64,000 nucleotides of DNA from Membranipora membranacea. Taxonomy: Eukaryota; Bryozoa; Gymnolaemata; Cheilostomatida; Membraniporidae. The position numbers and the translations under genes were made by a program. The notes below the pieces were generated by a model. That model saw only the letters and a list, made by a program, of their open reading frames with translations, was not told where the DNA came from and searched no databases. Where the stretch lies: assembly GCA_914767715.1 (NCBI GenBank), contig OU612074.1:7145501-7209500 (forward strand). Reading direction: 5' to 3'. Positions within the stretch are counted from its first letter, which is position 1. Every line of letters starts with the position of its first letter. Of the stretch, positions 50,171 to 62,400 are shown piece after piece.

Positions 50171-52092
50171 ACAGTATAAATGTTTGTTCTACATGAAGAC
50201 CTGTCCCCCCCCCCCCCCCCGACATCCAGTTAAGTGGTAAAAGATAAAGGTCGAAAATATTATGGATTGGCCCATCTTCTACTTATCATCAACACAGATA
50301 TAGCTATAATATTGACATAGTGACCAGATCTGGTCAGGTCAGGAAATTACCTCAAAGTGTAATATGCCTACTTTATAGATAGCGAGGTACCTACTCTAAA
50401 ATCCTTGAAATGAGATCTTTTATCTTGCTTCTATGAAAAATAGAGAAAGCCAAACTTATACAAAAGATGACAAAGGAGGAAGGGGATTTTTGCTACGAAA
50501 TATTACTGCCTCTCCAAACAGAAACTGTGAATATGAATCATTTGATCTTTGAGTGGTGAAGGAGAAAGACCTACTTGTGTAAGAGTTGAATACTAGGTAA
50601 GAAATTTACTCATATTTTATCATATACTACATGTGTAAGAATAGAAAAAAATGCTGACAATTCTAAAGTCGCTGTCAAAACCTTTTTACATATAAATTCC
50701 GCCAGTCTAATTGGCATGATTTTCGCGCGCATATATGTCACAGTTGTTTGAGTTGCCATGATTTTCATACTAGAGGGAAATTTGATACCTTGATCACGTA
50801 TTGCAGTATCTGGTGTGTTTCCCAGACGCTTGATGGGTCCAACAAAAGAAAATGAATAGTCAAAAAGTACAAAATTGATCATTTCAAAACCAATAAGAAA
50901 GCTGGTTGCTGCTATTTGATAATCAAACGATTTATTGCAAATGTGGGCATAAAAAGTAACTATCATGATATGAAAAAAACTAAAAATAATTGAGTTAAGT
51001 TTATTTTATCATTATAATCCAAGAATGTGATTTGCAATTTTTTATAAAGAAGTTTGTTTTATTTTGTTCCCTCTGTCTTGAAAGCCAGGCAATTTTCAAA
51101 CTTTCTTTTCTCATCAATTCAAGGGCATGGTAATGTTTTTGACAAATTAGGTATAAAAATTTCAAAAAATTATCAAAACTTAAAAAGAATGGTCAATATT
51201 TTCTGAAATTTAGCACCTTAATCTTTGTATTTTCTAACAATTCAGAACAAATTTGTTGCACTAAAATGGTAGCTCAAAACTTAAACATGTCACTCTGCAT
51301 TTGGACAAAATTTTATTGGTGTTTTGGGATGGGAGGGGGAAGTGTAGTTTGCTACAACTTTTACCATCACCTCTTCCCTCTCTTCCCCTCTCTCTCTTCT
51401 CCCCCTATGCTATCTTAATCGTATAAATTTCTTTTGCTTTAAAAAGCCTTCCCCCATTTACAATCAATCTTCAGAAATTACTCTTGATGGCTCCTGATTT
51501 GTTGTAAATAGACCAGAAACTATCTATAGTCTCTGATGCAAAGGTAAAAGAGTCTGCCAGAATTCCTATGTGCAACACACTGATAAGCTTACGCCCACCA
51601 TGGCCTAAACATTACATTGTAATGGGGAACTAAGGCTAATAATATGTCAATGAATTCTATAAGATCAATCTAGACTTAGCTTTTTTTATTGGCAAGCTTG
51701 CAAAACATGCCTGGGCAAGCCTGCTATTGGCTTGAATTTTTAGCTATACAGCATTACTTTGATATTTTAGCATAGCTTCCAGTTTTCTATGGAGGTTCAT
51801 TAAGCAAACTCGGATTATTATTATTACAGCGATTCATCATAGTGAGTAGCAGTTAACACATATAATAAATTCTAAACGTTGATGTACAGGATGACTTCAG
51901 CAATAGCAATATGGTATTTTGTGCTGGTTTGCGTAAAGCATGTGGCAGCATCCCAACGCAGTAAATTGACCTTTTTTTCCGTTGCCAGCCAGCAGGGCTG
52001 GACCAGTTCAGTTTGAAGCAAGTACAGCACTGTATTGTATTTCTCTTGTAGTTGAAGCAGTACTGATCGTTGTATCCGTACAATAGGCAAAC
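50171..52092. other. Intergenic, unassigned
   Basis: AT-rich with a 16-C run (50205-50220) and a pyrimidine-rich patch near 51370-51410. A 118-codon minus-strand open frame at 50610-50966 has no family features and I do not call it. Confidence 0.4.
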
Positions 52093-52219
52093 GACCTGTT
52101 CCACTGTAATAAAATTGATTATTAATAATCAATGTAAAATCCCATACCAGTTGAGAGCTACTGCGTATGGGATTTTACACTGATTGTTAATAATCAATTT
52201 TATTACAGTGGAACAGGTC
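52093..52219. repeat. 54-base near-perfect palindrome
   Basis: Arms 52093-52146 (GACCTGTTCCACTGTAATAA ...) and 52166-52219 are reverse complements with two mismatches around a 19-base loop. The surrounding AGGCAAA / TTTGCCT also pairs. Would extrude as a strong hairpin; likely a small foldback element. Confidence 0.9.
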
Positions 52220-52960
52220 ACGCTTTTGCCTAATCAAAGCAAATGAAAATATGAAAATCAATATTCTAGTAAAGACTTAGACTCTTTTGAATGTTATTTC
52301 CTGTCAAAAAGGGGATTCCATGCAACTGTAACAATGCTTCTCCGGGATTCCCCTAGCTTTGTAAGGAACAAATGTCCTCAATTAACAATATCAATGCTTG
52401 TTTTCAGAAACATATATATACTCTGTAAGATAACATCTTATTATGAAATAGATAAGTCAGACCAAAGATACACTGTATGTTATGTTAGAAGTTTGTGTAA
52501 AATTTACCAGTTATCCGATCTAGGGCGATGGGATATTCCAGCATTATCCGACAACCAATGGTATCATCCTGTACCGAGAACAAAAAGTATATATTTTTAC
52601 CATCCATAAACAACATAATCAAGAATGCAGATACCAAGGATATTAGTAACACTTGTACCCGCCAGGAGGCGCTTTAAACCGCTCAACAAGGCAAAAGGGC
52701 AATATCCCTCACCAGGGAGCCGTCGAGTTGGAAGGGGGGGGGCTAAAGCCTGGAGGGCTCAGACTAGCAATATCCTCTGACTCATAAACACAAAACTTGG
52801 ACTCATTCTGTAATGACTCATTACTTCCTTGTGAGTCAGAATTAGTGAGCCCAGTTAGGCAAATAACCTAGAGCTGTGTTGCATAGGGTTGCGATGTTGG
52901 AGTGGACTGTGCTGTCGGATGAAGACACACAACTCTGAGTAGTGAATAACAGGCATGCTA
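52220..52960. other. Intergenic, unassigned
   Basis: Mostly AT-rich, with a short GC-richer stretch at about 52660-52760 containing a G run (52734-52742). No gene that I can support. Confidence 0.35.
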
Positions 52961-52964
52961 AATT

Positions 52965-53070
52965 GCACCATGAACCCATTCTTTTTTGGGGATTGCAAGA
53001 CGGCGCTTGATTCACTGCCAGGCGATTAATGCCGCGGGAGTTGTGGGTTCGAGTCCCATCGGGGGAGCTT
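52965..53070 (+). mobile_element. tRNA-like repeat fragment
   Basis: GCCGCGGGAGTTGTGGGTTC followed by GAGTCCCATC carries a clear box B. Upstream CACTGCCAGGCGATTAATG resembles an anticodon-arm region. Box A and ends are not clear, so a degraded SINE is likelier than a working tRNA gene. Confidence 0.5.
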
Positions 53071-53644
53071 TCAAGGTTGATTGTTCCAGCATTCCTGGTT
53101 ATCATTTTCATGTGGGTCGTAGAATCATAGCCGATCAATTTACGATTCACTGCTCTTGAGAGACAGGGCTCTGAGTGGCAGTGATTCTCAGAAGTGATTA
53201 AGTTCACAATCAGGGAAGTCAGTTGAATTGGTTTGAGCCGATAGTGGCTAACTCAACTGCATGGACAAATGATGATCAGAAAACAACACTTGACATGGTC
53301 TATAGCGCAAGGCGAAATAAACAAGCCCATTCAAATACTTGCATTGGGATACGATGTTCAGGGTTGACCCGCTATTTGTAACTGCAATAACCTTGTCAGA
53401 AGGTTCCCTCGGTACTACCAATAAACACTGACCTCATGAATTAATCAATCATCTGAGACGGACAAAAACAATTATAAACACTTAAAGAGTCATGAGGGAT
53501 ATACCTAAGTGGTCCAGCAAACGTAAACGTGATTTTTCGGGAATAAGTACAGTAGTAGTGGTGAATTATTGTAATAGGAATGGGATGTGCTAATGCAGAA
53601 TAACATGATATATGTCCTCAATCAAGCTTCAATCCAAAATTGGC

Positions 53645-53955
53645 TAATTGTGAGTTTATACTGCGACAATTTTGGAATGTTTTTAGCAATATTAACATAT
53701 CTGGGACGTTTTAAGAGAGTTGCTTCTCGTGTTGGGTTTTCTGAGCAATTTTTAAAATGTTTCTGAAAATACGATGTTGTGTTCTCTCTGTCCTAATTCA
53801 GGGTTGACCAATGAAAGAACTGGTAAGAGAAGGCAACCTCCCACTTTAGCAAAAAGGCTGCCACTTTCTAAAAACGTCAAGAATACGTTGCATTGATAGA
53901 TTGCTATTCAAAAACTTTAGCACTGCTAAAATTGTCCTAGTATAAACTCACATTA
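53645..53955. mobile_element. MITE-like element
   Basis: Inverted ends TAATTGTGAGTTTATACTGC (53645) and GTATAAACTCACATTA (to 53955). The arms continue inward with GACAATTTT / AAAATTGTC and TTTTTAGCAAT / ATTGCTATTCAAAAA. About 310 bases, non-coding. Confidence 0.8.
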
Positions 53956-54721
53956 GGAAGTGGTAAAAATACATCTGATTTCATTCACAAGTGCTCAGCT
54001 TCAGTAATTTCAAATTATCCGCTGCAAATTATACGGAATCCTATTGGTTGATTTTAATGTTTATGATTTATTGTTCCAGAGATTACCTAGATACCATTGT
54101 CATGGTTTAAATTAGTGATTGCAATAAAACCCTACAATTCAGAAGTTTGATGACACAAAAACTATATCATACACTGCAATTGATCGTTATTTATAGGTGT
54201 CTGTGAAAGACAGGTTCTTTTATATCACCCCTGACCATTCGAGTATTTTTAATACAACAATCAAAAGCATTGTGTACTAGGCTGTTGAACGGTAAGAATA
54301 GGAGAGGCATCACACTCATGAGCCAATACTTTTGCTTGTCACTAGCAAATACTAAATAGGTTTAATCCATGTGCACCCCTTTCTTGCGGAAAGCTTTAAA
54401 TAGCATCACCACCACGGTTTACCAGCATATTAATGTAACAAAAACATCAATGGCTTTTATCTGATTTATGAGCGAACCCATCATAACAGTAGTTAATGTT
54501 TGATTGATGAGCTCTACAAGTGCGTACAGTTAAAACTATGTGTTTAGTAGAAGAATATGAATACGCTGGAAGTAGAAATGGAAACTAATGACCGGTTAGA
54601 TAATCAGTGTCTAATAAGGCTAATAGGGCCAACATTTCCATTATGAAACTAAGTTACAAATTCAGCTGTAACCACCTGCTTTCAATAATCATAATAAATA
54701 TATACATATATATCTATAATA

Positions 54722-54753
<32 letters not shown>

Positions 54754-56096
54754 ATTAGAAAGTATACTATCCAGTCCAGTGCCATAGGGCACACACTCTA
54801 AGTATACGATTTTAGAAAATGTATAGCAACTGTCATGCAGCAAAACCAACCAATCAGAGCAACACGTTGGCCAAAAGTACCCTAGCATTGTAACAGGCTG
54901 CCTTATACTCTAACTAAGGAGTAACCAAGCCTCACCAAGGAGTAACAGCTGTAACGCTGTTGCTCCTTGCTCTAACTAGTAACTACCTTATTACAGTTTA
55001 CATGTTAGCTTATTCGGTATTTTATTTAATCATTGAATGCTCTCTTTTTTATCACAGCAGCAGAAGGACTAGATTGAACTACTGTTCAGCTCATCAAACA
55101 GTGGTTTGGATATTCAACCGTCAGGCTTTTCAATCAAGTCAGGTTGCTGCAAGTTTTTTTTTATTCTCCGAAGAACTCCAATCTTTATAAACAACTAAAA
55201 GGCTGCAAACCAAGGTGAGTGTTAAACAGATATCATTCATACTTGGAGACTAACTAGACTGAATATTCACTGGAAGCCTTTATTAGATCGGAGGTCAGTT
55301 TTCAACTGGCTTACCTATGAAAGTCTGAATTTGATGCACAGTGTTAACAAAATAAGAACAGGAATTGGTAAATCTTGTGGTGAAACTAATTTCTCAGCGA
55401 AATTGCTACTGGTTCCAGTAGCCAGATCCAACCATACACTTTATGATATACTTTATATATATAGTCAATTTTGACTCAATGTATCCAACACCTTACTATG
55501 CTTAGTTTTTAAAGAAGAATGGGAGGAAAATTGTAGGAGCTGTGTTTTTTGTGAACATGACAAGACAACTCAAAATATGATGGTTTGGCACTTTATCGTA
55601 GGTGGTAAAATTGTCATCCGTCTCACAAGCAGGTGATAAAATGTAGGGAACAATGAAAGGAACATATGGAAAAATATGTGTGTAATACTTATGATTGTCA
55701 GTGATGGGTATATTTGGCTGGCAAACTTGTCTTGTGATTTTGGGTGGGGTGGGAAGGAAGGGATTGCTCTATAAGTATAAATAAGCGATACATGTATATA
55801 TATATATAAGCTAGCCCCTTTGCAAAATCCATAATCCTGACGTAGTGATACTGCATTTATAAACAAAGCAACGTGGATAGTGCAGACATCTTGAGTGATG
55901 CATTTCTAATACTGTCAGTGTCTGCAAAATTGCCTACCTTACCTTTTACTCATGTCACTCATAAATTTTCCATCTTAAAAAACTCAGCTCTTCATCAAAG
56001 TTTATTGTGACCATTTCCCGTAACTAATAGATCTAATACATTTGTGAAATACGCATTAATCATTTTTCTCTTTTATTCAGTAGGTTTAACTGGTAC
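53956..56096. other. Upstream flank of gene 3
   Basis: TA microsatellite at about 54695-54755 and a short hairpin near 54933-54966 (AAGGAGTAACAGC / GCTGTTGCTCCTT). A donor-like AACCAAGGTGAGTG near 55210 could end a non-coding first exon, since exon 1 is preceded by a strong acceptor (TTTTATTCAG, to 56080). This is only a suggestion. Confidence 0.4.
54695..54755. repeat. TA microsatellite
   Basis: TATATA/CATATA runs; source of spurious Tyr-Ile open frames on both strands. Confidence 0.9.
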
Positions 56097-56442
56097 ATGA
56101 AAATGGAGAACTTTTTATCCATGCTGCTAGCCTTAGTGTCACTGAGCAGTGTGTCATCTCATGTCTGTAAAGGGATCAAGACAGAACCAGCAAGACTCAG
56201 CGGCTCTATCGAGTTCAGCGAAGAATGTGACCTCACTCTGCTAAACGTGACAGGAAGATACAGCATTCCTGGCATTGGTAACAAAGCAAGCAGCTGTGGT
56301 GAAGCAGCAGAGCTAACTATCAATGACTATCCTTACTGTGTGGAGGAATCTGTGATGGATACCTTGGTCAATTCAACTGGGGGAGAGCTGAAGTTTAGTC
56401 TGGTATCTGGAGCGAACTCATTCAATCTTAAATACTATAAAG
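56097..56442 (+). CDS. Gene 3 exon 1: signal peptide and CUB-like domain
   Basis: Acceptor TTTTATTCAG at 56080; ATG at 56097 (a second ATG at 56103). Leader MKMENFLSMLLALVSLSSVS, then HVCKG, EECDLTLLN, SSCGEA, PYCVEE: the four conserved cysteines. Sequon NVT. Donor after TATAAAG. Confidence 0.88.
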
Positions 56443-59400
56443 GTAGGAATTCTAGTAGGCCTATCCTTTCAAATCATGACACCCATATACTACAATGGGT
56501 CCAATGTAAAAATGAACCATTCACATTTTAAGTCCAGCTTTGTTCCCTCTGCCCATTTACATTACTCACATCTGTAATGAATATATGATTTAATGGCCAT
56601 CTCATCGATAAACCATAGTTCTTGGTAACTGTTTGTCTGTAATAGTGCTCCTGTATCAAAGTTCAAAACGAACCTTAGGGTTTGAACTCAAAATTTGCCA
56701 TCTTGCCCCTCTCAGCTCCCTTTTGGAATTATGTTTTGGATTAAATTTTATTGTGGGTTGTTACGGTTTCACTTCCATTGACTACCACACTCTCGTAAAG
56801 ACCTGCAAACGGATGCACATATTAATCCAACAAGAAATGGCATCAAATCGAATCTTCCTGATCAAATACACCTTGATACTTTGTAGTGTTCAACAAAGTT
56901 GTCAATGGCTATAAAGATGGACCATTTTACTACAACGGTGCTATAACAAGCTCTAAATATCCGACACAGGAAGAGTATGATCAACTGGCACGCATCCTAC
57001 CCAGTGTTGCATTGTTAAATATACCTGCCGGAGTGTACGTGACATTCACTCTGCTCTCCTCCAGTACACTGCTGACTCCTGTGCGAAGAGTAGAATTGGC
57101 TGGATCTTATAATGCAGACTTTACATCTGTCATGGCTTCGCCTATGAGTATGATGCGTCACAGCAATACACGATTCCGGATTGTATCAGCATCAACTAAC
57201 GAGCTCAAGAGTCCAGTCTTTCTATTACTGTTTCAAGGTATGTTAAAATTAATTTATTGAAACTGTAATACTTGTGGTAATAATATCTGTAGTTAAGGGA
57301 AAATATTGTAGCAATCCTTTTGGATGAAAAACAACATGAGTAGGAGAGTTTAATATAAATATATCTATGATATCAGAAATATCTAAACAACAGCCAGACC
57401 CATCCAACTTACATTATCCAAAACATACAACACCCAACTGACATCAATCATGTGTTCTATCAGCAGTAGCCGAAGCCCAGTTCTCATGAGTTTATGTCCC
57501 ATGCTCAATAGTAATAAGTAGCTATTTAATTGTCAATAATGGGAAAACTACAATTTTTAGTTGCCCGTAAATTTGGTGGCCAGTATCGGTGGCAACAGAT
57601 CATGATGGCATTCAGAAATTTTTCGATGATCAAAACTTGGATCAACTATAATTATCATAGCTTTAAAAGTGACCTTGGACCTTGGTGCCTCTGATCTATG
57701 GTAATATTTCTCTTACAGTCGTCACTTGCGATATGAAATCAATCCCCACAGTGGATAATGGCGTGTCTACAATCACGAAATGGCCAGCAGAGGGTGAACT
57801 GATCCTACCAGGGACTGTGTCAGTCAATTATACCTGTGATGATGGTTATTTGCTGAGCAGACCAGAACATAATAAAGTGGACTGTGAGTACTGGCATGTA
57901 GATCGAGTAGAAGGACAAGCAGATGATGTGGAGGATACCCTTACCACTGCTGTGTGGACCGGCACTGACAGTATCAAATGTCAGGAAGGTGAGTTATAGT
58001 TACATTGTTGGTGACCGATGGATGAAATGTATCCCTTCTCCATCTTCTGGTCCCTGCACAGTAAAACCTTCCAAGCTAAAACTTATTACAATCAAACATA
58101 AAAACATTAGTTGATTTATTTTGGCAAGAAGATTTTGTTTTTTGTATTGTTTTAATATCTGCGTAATAACTACAAAATACCACTGACCTGCAGCCAGTTA
58201 TCACTGGTTGACACCCTTCCTCAATATTGAGTTAAACTTAATACTGCAGCTGGCCATCTATAGCTGCTGGTTACCTCGTTTTTTATTTGATAGCCCCATT
58301 AGATCTAGCCTTCTTTTCGAGTCATAATGGTCAGGTCCTTACTCAGGGTCATGAGCCAATCAGAAGCCTTTTTTTTGTAGAAGGCAAATATCATTGACCG
58401 AAGTTGATATTTACTATCTCAGAATTAATCTATCCATTTGAGCTAATGGCCTCCTCCTTCTGCTTACTAAAACCAAAAGTTCTAAATTAAATATATTGTG
58501 AACATTGCAAGTATAGCAGAGGTTATAAAAGACATCAATCCACTTCACAAGGTTTCTGAGACAAGTAATTTTATATCAATGTAACATTATTCTTTGTTCC
58601 TATCATATTAGAACAATTCCCTTCCCTAATATTAATTTTCATACTTATTTAATTAGCAATTTATAACCTTCAAATGACTATTATTTCATCTAGATTATTT
58701 ATCAACTTGATTAGGGTATCAATTCTGTTAATTATTATATGGTTATATATATATAATATATATATTTAATTTATTTCTATGTTTTTTTATTCTTTGTTTC
58801 GTCTTATTGTATGTATTTATTTTATTTCACCCTATGTATTTCATTATTTATTAATTTTATGGTAATTTATCTATCTACATATGGTTAATTTATCATAATA
58901 TTATGATTAATTTGTAATTATAGTGCCAATTCATTAAAAAAAAATTGATGCCGCTCCTCCTGTATAGCTAATATAATTTCCCCTTAATAAAAGAAGTTGT
59001 CATTTGATTATGATTGTTGTAAGTAAGCCTTTTTTATAGTTTAACTAATGATCAGGTCGTAATAACTTTTATTTTAGAATTCAGTGTATTTTCCCTGATT
59101 ATGCTACCCTAAATGACTTGCAACAGCACTTTTATTTTGGATGCATGAATGTATCCTCAATGTGTGCTGCAAAATTCACTGCAAGCTTCCAAACACTCCT
59201 CCCCTGTCCCACCCTGTTGTCAAGTGGTGGCTGTTGTGGTATTTGAACCTATGGATGTTGTCAAGGAATGTTGTAATATATCTTACCAAGCGTTAGCCAA
59301 CCTAAGACTGCTGGTTATAACCCTCTTGGCATGAGGTTCAACAGTAAGTCTCCATTACTCAAATCCCCCTCATTTTCTCTTATTCTTTTGTTGCACAACA

Positions 59401-62400
59401 GTTGTTCTTATTATTATGGTAGTTAAGTGACCCAATCAAAAATTTCAAAATAACTCCTGTATATGGGCTTCGCTTTTGGGTTCGATCGGCTTGTGGACAA
59501 TATTGTGTACGGCCATTTATCTGTAATCTGTATCTGTATCTGAAATTCGCTGCCGAGAAATATATTCATGTCTGAGTGCTCCCATGTCTGCAGCAGCCCT
59601 TAGCAGCATTGCTGATGAGGCGATATTATCACTAAAATACCCATAGTGTATGTATATAAATATATATGTGTTGTGATACAACTTAGTTACAATATACACT
59701 CAAATCGCTCTAACTGTCACACCAATATATAAGAAACAAAAATAAAAGTGTCTGCTTTAAGATTGCATAGTTGATAGTTTGAAGTGTCATTGTTGGGTGT
59801 ATAGTTTATAACCATGAGTAGCAACATTGAATTTTTCCCTCGCGTCTGCCAAGTCTCAGTCGCACAGCGCGCCGGGGCACAAAAAAACTTTCTAAGTCCC
59901 AACTTCTGCCGAACGCTCTAGCGCGCTTGCCCTGAAGTTGCTCCTAGTCGCGATCCGAACAGTGCGCCGAGATCATCTCGTCTGAGCGGTCCCAGCACAC
60001 TGCTCGGCTGACCGCTCAAATTGACAGTCGGGCAGCTCGGTTCTCCAACAAAATTGAGAAAAATCCGTAAGGGGCAATAGATATTTTCATAACTACAACA
60101 GGACGCTTATGTTACGAGTCCTGGCCTACTCCTTCAGCAAGGGCAAAAGGGTAAAATCCTTTAATTGCACATTGTTGAAGTACTTTTCCTGTGTTTTTCA
60201 AGTTCCGTGCGGTCCTGTTCCACACCAATTCTACATTGACCACTCTAATCTCACCAAAGCCTCAAATTCTGAATCCAAAGACACATACCGCTATGGGGAT
60301 AAAGTAACATTATCATGTAGCACAGGCTAATCACTATCAACTGGAAGTTTGGTCCACACCATTCAATGTCAGATTGATGGCATGTGGAGTACTGAAGATA
60401 AAGTACCACAGTGTAAACTAGGTAAAATTTCCTCTGAACCAAACTGCCATGTCTGATATGTTCACTTTAAATGCAACTTCCAGAAAAAGTGACCACGCAA
60501 CACAGCTAAGGCCCTGCTGTACTTGATATAATATAAATGTTTTTTTATGATTCGTTGTCAGACAAAAGTGTCCTAAAATGCTCAATATCAATATATATTT
60601 TTTTTGGTTGGCAAACTGCATTGAGAATAATATTCCTCTTTCAGCTCTCTGGGTGATAACTATTAGTGTGGTTGCTGCAGTGATCGTGTTTTGTGTCATA
60701 TCAGGGATCTTGGTTGATTAAAATCAGATGTCATATCACTCGCCACATCCCGAAGTATGGGCGGCGAAATTTAGTTGCCTTAAGGGCTGGGCCGCAATGT
60801 CTGCGCCAGTTTGCTCTCAGTTTGCAGGCAGGTCGGAGCACACCTGGGGCCAACCAAACCCCAGTAGTCAATGGACTGCAGTGGGAATCAAACCCACGAC
60901 CTTCATCACTTGCATGTTGAAGGACCGGCGCTCTAACCAACTGAGCAACCTCCTACTCCTATATCCTTGTTCTGGATATTTAAAGAAAGAACCCCTGGGT
61001 AGGGGAGTATGCACTTACGATTATTGGTATGAGGTTTTGTTCACTCTAAGAGTTTACTCTTTCATATACTATTACTTTTGTTTGTCTTTATGACTCAGTC
61101 AAATGAACAACTTCTCCTATCTAATATGTTGAATCAATGATTATTTTTGATAATTGGTACTCGCTGCATTGCATTGAGAGATTTCATGTGGTGGTAGTAG
61201 TTTGTCATGCCTCTGTGACAGCCAAAAATGTCGTATTTGGGTAGCCAATGTCATAATACAATATGAGGTAAAAATAGTATCTCTTTCATCCTGGATTATG
61301 CTGAGAGATATTTTATGTAAAGTTTATCAGAAAAATTATACAGAATTGATAACATTGATAAAAACCTTGTTTTAGATACGCTATAAACAGTCTACATCTG
61401 AAAGCAACGAAGAAGGTCTAGGTGCACCAGTTCAAGCATCAGATGTTGAGAGTGATTCTGATTCCATGACAAAAATGAGCCTTTGATGTCGTGACTTCAT
61501 AGTTAAAATTAACTTAGACGTATATTTTGCTTGGATGTTGCCATCTAAAAGTTAAAAGTGCACTTTTTTTAAACAGCAGATTTCTGTGTCTTGTGCAATC
61601 AAATACCTTTTTGATAAAAACTAGAGCAAAGACTTGAATGTTCAAATTCATTTACCCCTTCATCTGCTGCTATCAAGGTAAGCATTGGGTTTGGTATAGT
61701 TTGAGAAAGGTGATTGTGAGCAGTAAATGCTGGAAGGGAGTGTGTGGGTACACGTCATTTAAAAGGGGTAGCAGAAGTCTAAAAATGCCATTGTCACTTT
61801 TCGGACTCTTGCAATAGGTTATGTTCTCAGGTTTCGTTGATTAGGGTTTCTCCTACCAGAGTATTTCAAAGCAGTAATAGTGCTTGGTTGGAAATAATCT
61901 TTCTTGGGCAAAACAATATGGCGAATCGTGTGGCAATAATCATATTTTTAGGGGCCATGACTTTTAAGACTCTTGCGATAGGTTCTCAGGTTCCCCCAAT
62001 AGTTAATGCTTTGAATGATTCTGATGAAGATTTACAAAGTCTAATTTAAACAATCAATCTTCACTTACTACAGCTGTTAATCAGGGTGCAGGGCATCATA
62101 GAGAAACAAAACCTCTGATCACCACTAATTTCCCGTTGTACAGAATATTATTTATTTATTTACTAATTTATTTATTTATTTATCAACTTCATTAACTTAA
62201 ATATCTTAACCACTGATCAAGCATATTGTAAATAGTCCTGAATAAATAGGTGGGCTTTCTTTTCCCTTGCTCAAAACTCTCATCTCGAACGCATCCATCT
62301 AGCAGTGTTGTCTCATGGGAATTTTTTTCTCTGCCTCTAAAGAAACCTCTCTTTTTCAGCAATAAGAATGTGATTCAAATGTATTAAAAACTCGTTAAAT

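Noticed and set aside
50610-50966. 118-codon minus-strand frame
   Set aside because: No domain, signal peptide or paralogue; AT-rich DNA of this length yields such frames by chance.
52842-53207. 121-codon minus-strand open frame with a PDGTRTHNSRG motif
   Set aside because: This peptide type is the well-known false product of antisense tRNA-like SINE sequence; the box B lies inside it.
60693-61093. Open frames with ESNPRPSS / GIKPTTF motifs
   Set aside because: Same artefact, from the SINE at 60713-60962.
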